Part shown: one piece after another, positions 24,267 to 34,711 of the stretch
Position numbering within the stretch: the first letter of the stretch is position 1
Layout of the letters: each line of letters opens with the position of its first letter
Source: an uncultured Bacteroidota bacterium
Lineage (GTDB): Bacteria > Bacteroidota > Bacteroidia > Bacteroidales > P3
Direction of reading: 5' to 3'
Length of the DNA: 64,000 bases
Assembly (NCBI GenBank): GCA_902793295.1
Contig: CADBDA010000001.1
Location: 124,001-188,000, forward strand
Made by a program: the position numbers and the translations under genes
The notes under the pieces: generated by a model
Seen by the model: only the letters and a program-made list of their open reading frames with translations
Told to the model about the DNA's origin: nothing
Database searches by the model: none

Positions 24267-27200
24267 TTATCTTAACAAGGTGACGGTGCCTTTTTTGGAG
24301 AGCAGATTGCGAGGGGCGGTAACATCGCGGTAGTGTATGATCCAAACGTAGGTGGCTTGGGGACAAGGTTTGCCGTTGTAGGTGCCATCCCATTCGTCGT
24401 TCATGTCGTCGGAGTGCCACAGCAAGGCGCCCCCGCGGGAGTAGAGGTCGATGGAGTAGTCGGTGATGCCCATAAAGCGGACATAGAATGTGTTGTTGGA
24501 ATTCTCGCCGGGGGTGAAGACATTGGGCGTCCAGATGGTTGCTTTGCGGAATGGGATGACGGCGCGAGCGCTATCATGACAGAGGTTGTAGTTGGCGATG
24601 AGCAGAAGCGAAACGGAATCGTCTTCGGCAGGATTGGCGACATAGGAGATGCGTGTGTCGGTGCCATAGTCCTCGTCGTTGACAAACCAGCGGTGGTCCA
24701 GTTCGTTGGTGCTGCGGTTGATGGCGGAGAGATGGAGTTGGTCGAGGGTGAGGAATTCGGGTGTGAATTCGATATTGGCATGCGGTTGGAGCAAGGGGGA
24801 GAGGTGGACAGAGTCGCTGTTGGGGCAGGTCGGGTAGTCGTTGTAGTCGACATATAGGATGTAATGTTCGTGGGTTAGGGGTTTGACGCGTATCGTGCGG
24901 TCGTGGGTGTGACCAATAAGCGAGGGGTCGTCGGGGTGGGCGTCCCATTCGAAGAAAGGAGCGTCGGTATTAGCTGTGAGGGTATAGGTGCGGGTGATGC
25001 AGTCGTATTCACCCCATTCCAATTTGACCATGGAAGGCTGCAGCACGTGAAGGTTGAGAAGGACGATGCTGTCGCATAGATGGGAGGTTTGGAGGGAATC
25101 GGAGTAAACGCCTTCTTGTGTGTATTCATTGCCTCCGAAGACATAGGAGACACCTTGACAGATGGTGTCGAAGAGCTCTGTAGTGGTGTTGTGGGCTACT
25201 GTCAGGTGGAGCAACAGAGTGCTGTCGCAGCCGTAGACAGTTTGCAGAGTGAGGGAAGGCTGGTCTGTGCTTTCGGAGTAGGTGAGACCATCCTGCCATT
25301 GGAAAGGTCCGCAAGAGAGGATACTGTCTGTTGTGGTAGTGCTGTTGTGGATAGTGAGATTTAGGTTGATGACGCTGTCGCAATTGAGTGACGAGGTGAG
25401 ATGGACGTTCGGGGTGAAAGTGGACAACGTGTAGTCGACAGAATCGATCCAACGGTAGGAATCGCAGGCAATGATGGTGTCGGTGGTGTTGTATGATGGA
25501 CGTAGGTGAACACTATAGTGGGTGATGCTGTCGGTTCCGTCGGCAAGAGTAACCACGGTGCTGTCGGTGAGCAACGTTCCGCCGCCGTTGAAGGTGAGTC
25601 CATCCCAGTGGAGAGGCAACAAGTTGTCACATAACGAAGTGTCTTTTTGATAGTGATGGTTGGGGTGGACGAAAAGCGAGTAGGTGATGACACTGTCGCA
25701 TGCGACGGTATTGAGAATAGTGATGATGGAGTCCGTGATAGTGGCGGTGGAGGAAAAGACTACACCACCAAAGGTGTAGGGCAGTTGGTTCTCAACAATG
25801 GTGTCGTGGATGGTGGCATAGGACATGGCGTTGACCTGCAATTGGAGGGTCTCTATGCTGTCACAATGCGCTATGGTGGTATAAAGGTGAGTGTATGTAC
25901 CCGAGGCGTTGTAGAGCGAGTCGCCGAAGGGGTAGGGAGCACCATTGCAGGTGGTGTCGACATAGGAAATCAAGTATTCGGGGTTGACTGTCAGATTGCG
26001 AGTGACAATACTGTCGGCACCAAAGAGGGTATGAAGGGTGTCTATGATCGTCAGGATGACGGGAAGTGAAGTTTGGGGGTCCAGAGAGAAGACGGTACTA
26101 TCCCATGTCAGCGGCAAAAGACCCTGGCAGACGGTGCTGTCGACGGTGACGCGAACGGTGGGCATGACGGTGAGGGTAAAATTGACGATACTGTCGCAGC
26201 CGTATTGATTGGTGAGAGTTAGCTGCACCTGAGCGTCGGCGGTATCGGAAAAGGTCTGGCCGTTGAAATGGTATGGCAGCTGGTGGTCGCTGATGGTGTC
26301 GTTGATAAGAGCGTAGGAGACGGGGTAGGCCCAAAGGTGGTAGGTCTCAATGCTGTCGCAGGTGTGTATGCTCTGCATGTGGCTGTAGCCCAGGTATTCC
26401 ACGCCCATTCGCATCACGCCGCTATAGTCGCATATGGTGTCGTAGTAGGTCAGGTTGTAGTTGGGGTAGTTCGCAAAATGGAGATGTTCTGTGCTGTCGC
26501 AACCGTCGACAGAAATAAAGTGACGGTCGTAGATGCCACTGATGGTCAGCGTGTCGCCATACCAGACAAAGGCGTTGCTTTCGCAAACGGTGTCAAAGAA
26601 ATTGTTTGAATAGGAAGGCATCACGTGGAGACGCATGGTGACGATGCTGTCGGCGCCAGAAGCGGCGAGGAGGGTGTCGAGGAGTGTCGCCATACGCCAG
26701 CGGCCTTCAGCGGGTGCGCTGTCGACAATGTCTTGGGTGAAGGTTCGGGCATTCCATTGCATTGGTAGCACTTCGGAACATATGGTGCTGTCGGTACTGT
26801 TGTGGACGTTCCAAATCACATTCAACCGATAGCTGATGATGCTGTCGCAGCCGTGGCTGTTGGGGATGGTCACCAGAGAGTCGATACTGGAGAAGCGAAT
26901 CAGTGTCAATGTGTCGTTGGCGACGATGGTAACGCTATTGGTGTCGGCAAAGAGCGTAGAGTCAAAAATGTAGCCGTTGAAATCGAAGGGCAACTGACGT
27001 TCGTAAATGGTGTCGTTCCACGATGCGAAGGTGTTTGGCATGAGTGTCACGTTCATGGTCAGCAGACTGTCGGCGCCATTAGTGGTGGTGAGCATGACGC
27101 TTTTTTGGGTGCTATAGTTGGGTGTGATGAAGTCAAAGTCGTTGGAATCGAAAGTTGTACTGTTCCAGACCAAGGGGAATTCGTTTTCGCACAAGATACT

Positions 27201-30200
27201 GTCGGCTGACGCTACCCGGTTGCGCCAGACGTTGAGATGCATGAAAGTGATGCTATCGCATCCGTCGATGTTGACTAGGATGGTGCTGTCGCTAAGCAGC
27301 ATGATGGCTGCTTCGGTCGTGTCGGTCTGCGAAGCGTCGAAGGTGACGCCATTCCAGACAAAGGGCAGCTGGTTTTCGACCACGGTGTCGAAAAGTGTCG
27401 AACGGGTGTTGGGGTTCACTGTCAGGTGCAGTATCACTATGCTGTCTTCGCCATGTAGGGCCGTATAGGTGACCGATCGGGTCATGAGGAGCACCTGTGC
27501 TTCGACGGTGGGTACAGCAGAAGTGTCGAACAACGCACCTTGCCAAGTGAAGGGCATGCTATTCTCGCAGATGGTGCTGTCCAGATGGGTGCGTTGGTTC
27601 AGATGGACGCAGAGGTGGTAGTAGATGGTGCTGTCACATCCGGCGGTGTTGGAGATCACGATGGTGTCATCTACGAACAGATGGGTGGATAGTGGGTCGG
27701 CGTTGACCAGCAGTGTGCTGTCGTAGACCTCCCCGTTGAAGGCGTAGGGCAGTTGGTTTTCGACGATGGTGTCATAGTATTGCTGGTCGGAGATGGCGTT
27801 GACGGTAAGTTGGAGTGATACGGTGCTGTCGCATCCGAAACGGTTGCTGTGAAGGAAAGTCCAGGTGTTGGTTCCTATCGATGTTGTGAGTAACGAGTCG
27901 CCATAGTGGTAGGTCAGATTACTGCATGTGGTGTCGCTGAAACCAGTGCTATGGGTCGGGTGGAGCGACAGGTGGATTGTTATGGTGCTGTCACATTGTG
28001 CGGATGAGGTCAGCAGGTGCGGATAATTGCCCGCCAAGGAGTAGGTAGAGTCGAGGTAGGAGAGCGATGAGTTGTCGCAAATGGTGTCGTAGCGGTGATG
28101 GTCAAAAGTGGGGTTGACCACTAGCAGACGAAGCACTATGCTGTCGGCACCGTCGCTATTGGTGAGTGTGTCGGTGACGCTCAGTGTGCGTGGCTGCAGA
28201 TTGGTGATATATATGGTGTCGAAGGTGGCTCCATCCCAGACGAAAGGCAATTGGTTTTCGCAGATGGTGTCGCGGACGGTGCTGCGCTGGTTGAGATTGA
28301 TGCAAAGGTGGTAATAGATGGTGCTGTCGCATCCTGCCGCGTTGGGAATGACGATGGTGTCATTTACAAAAAGACTGGTGCTTTGGGGATTGGCATTGGC
28401 TATCAGTGTGGTGTCGTAGATGGCTCCGTTGAAAGTGTAGGGCAGTTGGTTTTCGACAATAGTGTCATAGTGGATGTTCCACGTTGTGTCTATTGTGTGG
28501 AGTTGCAGAACAACATTGCTGTCGCAATTGTCAACTGACGGGAAGAGGAAATGGAATGTGGAGGTGCCTGCAGCCAATTTGATGAACGAAGTGTCTGCAA
28601 AAAGGAATGGGGTATTGCTGCAGGTGGTGTCATAGAAAGTGTGGCTGAAGGTGGGGCGGACAGTGAGGTGAAGCGTTGCTACGCTGTCGCAGCCCATTGT
28701 GGTGAAAAAGTGGAAAGGATATTCGTAGTTGGAACCTGCTGCAAGGTTGCCAATCAGCGAGTCGGCGAAGGATAGGGTACCATTGTCGCAAATGGTGTCG
28801 TATAGGTGCAGGTCGAAGGTGGGGTTAATATGCACTGTCATGGAAACCAGACTGTCGGAGCCTCTGTTGGTGGTTAGGATGGCGTTTTTTGTGGAGTGGT
28901 AGGTTTGAGGCCATGAGGATGTCGGCGTGCTGAAGTCATAGTCAGCCTCGGTGAATGTCTGTCCGTTCCAGGTCAGCGGCAACTGAGAGCGGCAGATGGT
29001 GGAATCGGCAATTGTGGAGACGTTGGGGATGATGGTGAGCGAGTGGTAGATTGTACTGTCGCATCCGGCGGCGTTCAGTATGACGATGGTGTCTGTTATG
29101 GTCAGACTTGACGACTGGCCGCCGAGACTTGTGAGTGTCATACTGTCGTAGGTGATGCCGTTGAAGGTATGGGGCAGCTGGTTTTCGACGATGGTTTCTT
29201 CAATCGTGCTCCACGAGGTGTCAAGAACGGTGAGCTGCAACGTGACGGAACTGTCGCATCCGTCGACGGACGCAAAACTGAAAAGAATGGTGGAAAGACC
29301 AGATGGCAACGATGCAAACGATGTGTCGGCGAAAAAGAATATGGAGTTATTGCATGATGATTGTTCAATGCTATGGTTGTAAATGGGATTGACCGTCAGC
29401 AGACGTGTCACCAGACTGTCTGCGCCGTCGCTATTGGAAAGGGTGATATTTTTTTCGATGGTATGACGGCCAGTTTGGTTGTAGTCGTTGGTAGTAAAGA
29501 TGGTGCCGTCCCAATTGTAGGGCAGTTGGTCGGCGCAGATGGTGTCGCGAACGGTGTTATTGACGTTCCAGTAAATTGTGAGCCAGTAGTGTACGATGCT
29601 GTCACATCCGTACTGGTTGACGAGGGTAAAAGTGTGGTCGGCGACTTCGTCAGCGAAAGATGTGTCGAGGAAAGAATGCGGCAGGTCGTTTTGGCGTACT
29701 GTGTCGCGAACATAACTATCACTGACGGGATTGACTGTTAGCGAGAGCGATACAGTGCTGTCGCATGAAAAGATGGATGTGTAGGTGTGCTGATAGGAGC
29801 CGGAGGTTGTCAAGGGTTGACCGGCGAAGAGATAGGTGCTGTTGGAACAGATTGTAAGTGAGACGGCACTGTCGTATACGGGGTGGACAGAGAGATTGAG
29901 GGTTTCAATGCTGTCGCATCCGTACATGCTGCTGAGGGTGTAGGTGTAGGTGTTTGGCAGATAGTGGGTTGTACCACAGAAGGTGAAGGAATTGCCGGAG
30001 CAAATGCTCACAGCGGTGTCGTTATGGAAGGAGGGGTGGACGGTGAGGTGTTGTATGACAATGCTGTCGGCGTTGTTGTAGCGGTGGAGGATGCGCGTCA
30101 GTTGCCCTTGGGAGGTGTGGGTCAAGCCGTTCCAGATGAAGGGTAGCTGATTGTCGCAGATGGCGGTGTAGATATGTGTGGTGACATTGTGGTTGATGTG

Positions 30201-32963
30201 AAGAATGAGGTGGATGGCGCTATCGCAACCGTTGTGGTTGGAGCGGTGCATGATGGTGTCGGTGTCGGAGTAGAAACTGAGGTTGTTGAAAAGGAAGGGC
30301 AGGTCGTTTTCCTGAAGTGTGCGGACGATTGTGGTGTCGGTTTGCGCGTTGACGTTGAGTATGAGCGTCATGGTGCTGTCGCATGACTGCACTTGGTCGA
30401 ATTCTTGGAGGATTTCGGTGGCGGTATGGGTCGAGGTGTGGAGACCGAGGGTGTTGGTTTGGCTGGCGGAGAAGTGGAAGTCGAGGGTGTCGAAAGCGTA
30501 TCCGCGACAGATATCGGCACGGATGGTGTCGTGCATGACCACGTGTTTTCGCATTGTCATGTGTATGATACTGTCGCAACCGGTTGTGTTGTTGTGGAAG
30601 ATGTAAACGTGAGGGCCAAGTGTGTCGTAGACCACGAGAGGGGAGGCCCAGTTTGGGGGGTAAGGGTAAGAGGTGGTGTTGTCGCAGAAGGTGTATGTGG
30701 GGTATTCGTTGTAGGTGGGGTGGACAGTGAGGTTGAGGGTAACGAGGCTGTCGCAGTTGTGGATGGTGTGCTCGCTGAAAAGGTAGGAGCCAGAGGAATG
30801 GCCAGAGTAAAAATGATGGCCACGCCAGATCCAGCCGCTATCCAGCTGGGCTTGACAGATGGTTTGGTTGACCGTGTCGTTGTATTGGGGCATCACCTTG
30901 ATGGGAAAAGCGAAGTTGTAGTTGCAGAAATTGCTGTCCTGAACGAAGCAGAAGACGGTGTCGGATTGGACAACGTTTCGGATTGGGAGGTTGTTACGGG
31001 TGGTGGAGTGGTTCTGGTATGTCCACTGAGGCGTGTTGCTATTGTTGTGAATTTCGAGTGTGGTGCTATTGCCAGGGCAGAGGATGCTGTCGCCTGAGAT
31101 GTAGGGCGGTTCGTGTTCGCCGCGCAGGACGATGGGGATGCTAATGGTGTCGCGACAATCGTTGTCGGCGATGCCGACGACCAGCGTGACATTGTAGGTG
31201 CCGATGGCGTTGTAGGTCATTTCGGCGTGGTAGTTGGTGGAAGTCTGGCCGTTTCCGAAATCCCAGAATGCCGTTTCGCAGTCTTCGTTGGTCCAGAGCG
31301 GATTGCCGTTGCCATCGTAGACGAGACTATGGTTAGTGAAGCGGACGCTGAAGATGCAGTTGTTGACGGAGTATGAGTAGCTGAAGTCGGCGTGAGGGAA
31401 ACGAGGGGAAGCGAGCGCATTGATGGTGTAGCCGCAGTTGGGGTCGTCGCAGTCGGTGGGGGTTACACGGCAAAGATAGAGGCCTGAATCGGTGACGGAG
31501 AGCTGCCGGGAAGTAGAAAGCACGGAGTCGGGGTTGGCGGCGTTGAACCAACGGTAGTTGAAGCCTTCGGGAGCATAAAAGATGTTGGCTATGTTGTTGC
31601 CGCATTGCTGTAGGTGGTCGATTTGTTTGCGGGAGCAATGGAGTGTGAAATAGGCGTAGGCGGAGGTGGCGGAGCTGCCGTCGCGAGTCGTCAACTGCAG
31701 ATAGAGGGTCTTTCCGTGGTAGTTGGAGAGGTCGATGCCCATGGACATCCAGTCGTGCCAACGGTAGGGAGTGGTTGAGGAACCCATCGAATAGGTGTGC
31801 CATTCAGGGTCGCCGTCGTAGTACATGATGTCCCGACAATAGCAGCGGGGCTCTACGGGGAGGCAGTTTTCGTCGAAGAGACGTATAGAGAATCGAGGCT
31901 TCTGATAGTCCAAAGCGTTGTTGGGCTGACGGAAGACGAGGGCATAGCGAAGCATCATGAGGTTATAGTCGTTGGTGTCGACATGGATTTCGTAGAGGAT
32001 GCATTCGCTGCTGTCGGGATTCCAGTTGCCTAGACGGACGGAAACGGTGTCGCCTGATGGAATTGTACGTAGCAAGTTGTTGGTATGAGGGTCGTGGGCA
32101 TTGGAGTCGTTGTTGATCGTGTGGCGAGAGTCGGGCGAATTGGGGCCATAATTGACCACACAGAGGGCAGAATCGGCCCATCGGCGGTTGCCCTTGTAGC
32201 AGCTGACTTGTTCGGAACCGCTGAATCGAGTGTAGTCAATGCATTGGCGATAATGGTCGCAAGTGCTGCAGTTGTAAACCTTCGGGGTGCGAAATTTTCG
32301 TGGGGGATTGAGGCAGTAGTTTGAGGTGTCGTTGTAGTAGTTCGACATCAGGTAATAGGTGAATTCCGTACCCATTGCCAAGGTGGTGAGCGAGTCGTTA
32401 CGGTTATAGACTGTACGTGTGGTAATTGACCGCGACGGGTCGTTGGACTGGAAGTATTTTAGGGTGGCAGTGCTGTTACCACCCATCCAGGAAAAATGGG
32501 TGTAGGTGGTGTTGGTGCCGTAGAAATTGACATCGTAGATTTCCGGAAAACAAACGTTCAGCTGAAATCCGGAGGCCATGCCGAAAAAGTCACTTACAAA
32601 TTTTAGTGTGACCTGGCCGGAGTAGCAGAAGACTTTGAGGGTGCCCGAGTTGGTATAAAAGTTTTCGATCGGATAGTCGGTCGAAGGTCCCTGGTAGATT
32701 GTCAGGTAGTTTCCGTCATCAATATTGTAATAACCTGTCAGGGTGAAAGGGCGACCGTCGGCACTTTGCAGTGTAAGGGTCGCGTTGCAGTCTGCGGGAT
32801 AGTCGGAATATCCACCCGGGTCGAGGATGCTGTACGAACCATTTGTAAGGATGGTGATGGTTGTGTCGCCTGTGGCGGGCATAATGATTTGTGCTGCAAC
32901 ATGCAGGGGAAGCAGCAACAAAAACAACACGAGGGTAAATAATATTGCCGATTTGTTGTTCAT
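24267..32963 (-). CDS. Giant secreted repeat protein with CUB-like, PKD and type-B T9SS sorting domains
   Basis: The 2898-residue protein starts at MNNKSAILF, whose signal peptide ends HVAAQ. An in-frame ATG 32 codons upstream would overlap a hairpin and lacks a signal peptide. Order of domains: CUB-like (about 26-140), a Cys-rich unknown stretch, PKD (about 520-610, with AFWDFGNGQTS), an Ig-like stretch, then about 34 repeats of 50-70 residues (about 700-2640). A PKD-like domain follows, then a CHU_C/gliding-motility type tail (WTPNVFTPGENSNNTF) for type IX secretion. Each repeat has the frame TIC.N..F.F...CDS..TL.LTV. Such repeats are known in Cytophaga-like surface proteins. It probably forms a long disulfide-braced surface fibre or adhesin. 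Confidence 0.88.
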   Translation of the reverse strand: MNNKSAILFTLVLFLLLLPLHVAAQIIMPATGDTTITILTNGSYSILDPGGYSDYPADCNATLTLQSADGRPFTLTGYYNIDDGNYLTIYQGPSTDYPIENFYTNSGTLKVFCYSGQVTLKFVSDFFGMASGFQLNVCFPEIYDVNFYGTNTTYTHFSWMGGNSTATLKYFQSNDPSRSITTRTVYNRNDSLTTLAMGTEFTYYLMSNYYNDTSNYCLNPPRKFRTPKVYNCSTCDHYRQCIDYTRFSGSEQVSCYKGNRRWADSALCVVNYGPNSPDSRHTINNDSNAHDPHTNNLLRTIPSGDTVSVRLGNWNPDSSECILYEIHVDTNDYNLMMLRYALVFRQPNNALDYQKPRFSIRLFDENCLPVEPRCYCRDIMYYDGDPEWHTYSMGSSTTPYRWHDWMSMGIDLSNYHGKTLYLQLTTRDGSSATSAYAYFTLHCSRKQIDHLQQCGNNIANIFYAPEGFNYRWFNAANPDSVLSTSRQLSVTDSGLYLCRVTPTDCDDPNCGYTINALASPRFPHADFSYSYSVNNCIFSVRFTNHSLVYDGNGNPLWTNEDCETAFWDFGNGQTSTNYHAEMTYNAIGTYNVTLVVGIADNDCRDTISIPIVLRGEHEPPYISGDSILCPGNSTTLEIHNNSNTPQWTYQNHSTTRNNLPIRNVVQSDTVFCFVQDSNFCNYNFAFPIKVMPQYNDTVNQTICQAQLDSGWIWRGHHFYSGHSSGSYLFSEHTIHNCDSLVTLNLTVHPTYNEYPTYTFCDNTTSYPYPPNWASPLVVYDTLGPHVYIFHNNTTGCDSIIHMTMRKHVVMHDTIRADICRGYAFDTLDFHFSASQTNTLGLHTSTHTATEILQEFDQVQSCDSTMTLILNVNAQTDTTIVRTLQENDLPFLFNNLSFYSDTDTIMHRSNHNGCDSAIHLILHINHNVTTHIYTAICDNQLPFIWNGLTHTSQGQLTRILHRYNNADSIVIQHLTVHPSFHNDTAVSICSGNSFTFCGTTHYLPNTYTYTLSSMYGCDSIETLNLSVHPVYDSAVSLTICSNSTYLFAGQPLTTSGSYQHTYTSIFSCDSTVSLSLTVNPVSDSYVRDTVRQNDLPHSFLDTSFADEVADHTFTLVNQYGCDSIVHYWLTIYWNVNNTVRDTICADQLPYNWDGTIFTTNDYNQTGRHTIEKNITLSNSDGADSLVTRLLTVNPIYNHSIEQSSCNNSIFFFADTSFASLPSGLSTILFSFASVDGCDSSVTLQLTVLDTSWSTIEETIVENQLPHTFNGITYDSMTLTSLGGQSSSLTITDTIVILNAAGCDSTIYHSLTIIPNVSTIADSTICRSQLPLTWNGQTFTEADYDFSTPTSSWPQTYHSTKNAILTTNRGSDSLVSMTVHINPTFDLHLYDTICDNGTLSFADSLIGNLAAGSNYEYPFHFFTTMGCDSVATLHLTVRPTFSHTFYDTTCSNTPFLFADTSFIKLAAGTSTFHFLFPSVDNCDSNVVLQLHTIDTTWNIHYDTIVENQLPYTFNGAIYDTTLIANANPQSTSLFVNDTIVIPNAAGCDSTIYYHLCINLNQRSTVRDTICENQLPFVWDGATFDTIYITNLQPRTLSVTDTLTNSDGADSIVLRLLVVNPTFDHHRYDTICDNSSLSYLDSTYSLAGNYPHLLTSSAQCDSTITIHLSLHPTHSTGFSDTTCSNLTYHYGDSLLTTSIGTNTWTFLHSNRFGCDSTVSLQLTVNAISDQQYYDTIVENQLPYAFNGEVYDSTLLVNADPLSTHLFVDDTIVISNTAGCDSTIYYHLCVHLNQRTHLDSTICENSMPFTWQGALFDTSAVPTVEAQVLLMTRSVTYTALHGEDSIVILHLTVNPNTRSTLFDTVVENQLPFVWNGVTFDASQTDTTEAAIMLLSDSTILVNIDGCDSITFMHLNVWRNRVASADSILCENEFPLVWNSTTFDSNDFDFITPNYSTQKSVMLTTTNGADSLLTMNVTLMPNTFASWNDTIYERQLPFDFNGYIFDSTLFADTNSVTIVANDTLTLIRFSSIDSLVTIPNSHGCDSIISYRLNVIWNVHNSTDSTICSEVLPMQWNARTFTQDIVDSAPAEGRWRMATLLDTLLAASGADSIVTMRLHVMPSYSNNFFDTVCESNAFVWYGDTLTISGIYDRHFISVDGCDSTEHLHFANYPNYNLTYYDTICDYSGVMRMGVEYLGYSHMQSIHTCDSIETYHLWAYPVSYALINDTISDHQLPYHFNGQTFSDTADAQVQLTLTNQYGCDSIVNFTLTVMPTVRVTVDSTVCQGLLPLTWDSTVFSLDPQTSLPVILTIIDTLHTLFGADSIVTRNLTVNPEYLISYVDTTCNGAPYPFGDSLYNASGTYTHLYTTIAHCDSIETLQLQVNAMSYATIHDTIVENQLPYTFGGVVFSSTATITDSIITILNTVACDSVITYSLFVHPNHHYQKDTSLCDNLLPLHWDGLTFNGGGTLLTDSTVVTLADGTDSITHYSVHLRPSYNTTDTIIACDSYRWIDSVDYTLSTFTPNVHLTSSLNCDSVINLNLTIHNSTTTTDSILSCGPFQWQDGLTYSESTDQPSLTLQTVYGCDSTLLLHLTVAHNTTTELFDTICQGVSYVFGGNEYTQEGVYSDSLQTSHLCDSIVLLNLHVLQPSMVKLEWGEYDCITRTYTLTANTDAPFFEWDAHPDDPSLIGHTHDRTIRVKPLTHEHYILYVDYNDYPTCPNSDSVHLSPLLQPHANIEFTPEFLTLDQLHLSAINRSTNELDHRWFVNDEDYGTDTRISYVANPAEDDSVSLLLIANYNLCHDSARAVIPFRKATIWTPNVFTPGENSNNTFYVRFMGITDYSIDLYSRGGALLWHSDDMNDEWDGTYNGKPCPQATYVWIIHYRDVTAPRNLLSKKGTVTLLR
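25030..30880 (-). repeat. About 34 degenerate in-frame repeats of the TIC...CDS type
   Basis: I count 34 units of 50-70 residues (about 150-210 bp). Three kinds recur. Ordinary units begin with a TIC-type cysteine and end with CDS. Units of type B begin VENQLPxxFNG or similar, lack the first cysteine and end GCDS. Units of type C begin TICENQLPxxWNG and end GADS (or S, E, N or T for A), lacking the last cysteine. Nine B units are seen, each followed directly by a C unit. At DNA level the short string CTGTCGCA (plus strand) recurs at many unit ends. Confidence 0.85.
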
Positions 32964-32993
32964 GACGGGGTGGAATGTGGATTTTGTAAAAGA

Positions 32994-33029
32994 AGAGGAG
33001 CGGCCACACTGATCGGTGGCAGCTCCTCT
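32994..33029 (-). terminator. Hairpin between hbd and the giant gene
   Basis: An 8-bp stem (32994-33001 with 33022-33029, AGAGGAGC) stacks on a 5-bp stem (33003-33007 with 33016-33020), and the minus-strand tail is TCTTTT. It lies just after the hbd stop at 33056 and 31 bases before the giant gene's start. No promoter box is seen between the two, so read-through from hbd, or attenuation, may set expression of the giant gene. Confidence 0.55.
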
Positions 33030-33055
33030 GGTAAGAGGATGGGTTGAAGGCTCAA

Positions 33056-33892
33056 TCAATATTTGAAGAAGCCTTCGCCGGTTTTGCGGCCGAGGAGGCC
33101 GGCGCGGACCATCTTGCGGAGCAGGGGGTGAGGGCGGTACTTGGGATCACCGAATTCCTTGTAGAGGACTTCCATGATGGCTAGGTTGACGTCGTTGCCG
33201 ATGAGGTCGGCCAGAGCCAAGGGACCCATGGGGTGGTTGGCGCCGAGCATCATGCACTTGTCGATGTCTTCAGCCGAAGCAATGCCGTCGGCCAGGATGC
33301 CGCAAGCTTCGTTGATCATCGGGATGAGGATGCGGTTGACGACAAATCCCGGGGCTTCCTTCACCTCGACGGGCTGTTTGCCGATTTGGGTGGCGAGGTC
33401 GATGACGCATTTGCAAACCTCGTCGCTTGTGAGCTGGCCGCGGATCACTTCCACCAGAGCCATGCGATCGGCGGGGTTGAAGAAGTGCATGCCGATGAAC
33501 TGGGCCGGACGGCTAGTGCAGGCAGCGATTTCGGTGATGCTGAGCGAGCTGCTGTTGGTGGCGAAGATGGCTTCGGGTTTGCAGATCTTGTCGAGTTCCA
33601 TGAAGACATCTTTTTTCAGCTGCATCTCTTCGACGGCGGCTTCGATGACCAGGTCGGCGTCGGCGAAGGTGGCGTAGTCAGTGGTGGTGGTGATGTTGGC
33701 CAGCAGAGCGTCGACGGCCTCTTGGGTCATTTTGCCCTTCTCCACGAGTTTGGCATACGATTTCGAGATGGAGCCCATAGCCTTGTCGAGGCTGGCCTGG
33801 GTGCGGCTTTTCATGACGACGGGCATCTTGGCGGCGAAGGCTTTGACGATACCTTTGGCCATGGTGCCGGTTCCGATAACGTAAATTTTCAT
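33056..33892 (-). CDS. hbd: 3-hydroxybutyryl-CoA dehydrogenase
   Basis: The enzyme interconverts acetoacetyl-CoA or another 3-ketoacyl-CoA and the 3-hydroxyacyl-CoA with NAD(P)H, in the cytoplasm. The 278-residue protein has the Rossmann loop [11 protein letters not shown], the NSSSLSI segment, the catalytic His in [11 protein letters not shown] and the C-terminal APGFVVNRI domain. It follows the crotonase gene by 42 bases, so the two act in sequence. Thiolase, butyryl-CoA dehydrogenase and Etf genes are not in the window, so butyrate synthesis versus fatty-acid or amino-acid breakdown cannot be decided. Confidence 0.93.
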   Translation of the reverse strand: MKIYVIGTGTMAKGIVKAFAAKMPVVMKSRTQASLDKAMGSISKSYAKLVEKGKMTQEAVDALLANITTTTDYATFADADLVIEAAVEEMQLKKDVFMELDKICKPEAIFATNSSSLSITEIAACTSRPAQFIGMHFFNPADRMALVEVIRGQLTSDEVCKCVIDLATQIGKQPVEVKEAPGFVVNRILIPMINEACGILADGIASAEDIDKCMMLGANHPMGPLALADLIGNDVNLAIMEVLYKEFGDPKYRPHPLLRKMVRAGLLGRKTGEGFFKY

Positions 33893-33934
33893 GTCTATAT
33901 TATTTTATATGTTTGATATTGAATTGTTCTGTGG

Positions 33935-34711
33935 TTATTTGCCTTCGAAATTGGCTTTGCCTTTGTTGATGAAGGCTTGCATGCCCGCTTTTTGGTCGGC
34001 GGTGGCAAAGCAGCGTCCGAACATGGTGTTTTCGAAGGCTATAGCCTTGTCGGCATCCATGTCGAATTCCTGGTTTATGCAGGTTTTGGCGTAGCTGACA
34101 GCCAAGGGTGCGTTGGCGGCAATCTTGGTGGCGAGGGCGAGGGCTTGGGGCATGAGGTCGGCCAGGGGGTAGACGGCGTTGACGAGGCCGATGCGGAGGG
34201 CTTCGTCTGCCTTGATGTTGCGGCCGCTGAAGATCAAGTCTTTGGCGATGCCCATACCTACCAGACGCGCCATGCGGACGGTGCCGCTGAAGCCGGGGAT
34301 GATGCCCAGACCCACTTCGGGTTGGCCGAAGCGTGCGTTGTCGCTGCAGATGCGAATGTCGCAAGCCATTGCCAGTTCGCAGCCGCCGCCCAGGGCGAAG
34401 CCGTTGATGGCAGCGATGACGGGAATCGGCAGGGTCTCGATTCGGCGGAACAGGCGAGCGCCACGTTCGCCGAAGGCACGGCCTTCGCTCTCGTTCAGGT
34501 TGGACATTTCCTTGATGTCGGCACCAGCGACGAAAGATTTTTCGCCGTCACCGGTGATGATGAGCACGCGAGTGGCGGGGGTCAGGGTGTCGAGAAACTG
34601 GCCCAACTCTTCGAGGATGGCCGAATTGAGTGCATTGAGGCTTTGGGGGGCACTTATGGTGAGGGTTGCAATGGTTCCCTCGTATGCGGTTTTCAAGAAT
34701 TTATATTCCAT
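33935..34711 (-). CDS. crt: Enoyl-CoA hydratase (crotonase)
   Basis: The 258-residue protein belongs to the crotonase family. It has the oxyanion-hole segments SFVAGADIKEM and GFALGGGCELAMACDIRI and the catalytic-glutamate region FGQPEVGLGIIPGFSGT. It hydrates crotonyl-CoA or similar enoyl-CoA to the 3-hydroxyacyl-CoA, which hbd next to it oxidises or supplies. The start at 34711 matches the family; the frame stays open upstream without homology. A fully consensus promoter lies 120 bases upstream. Confidence 0.92.
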   Translation of the reverse strand: MEYKFLKTAYEGTIATLTISAPQSLNALNSAILEELGQFLDTLTPATRVLIITGDGEKSFVAGADIKEMSNLNESEGRAFGERGARLFRRIETLPIPVIAAINGFALGGGCELAMACDIRICSDNARFGQPEVGLGIIPGFSGTVRMARLVGMGIAKDLIFSGRNIKADEALRIGLVNAVYPLADLMPQALALATKIAANAPLAVSYAKTCINQEFDMDADKAIAFENTMFGRCFATADQKAGMQAFINKGKANFEGK

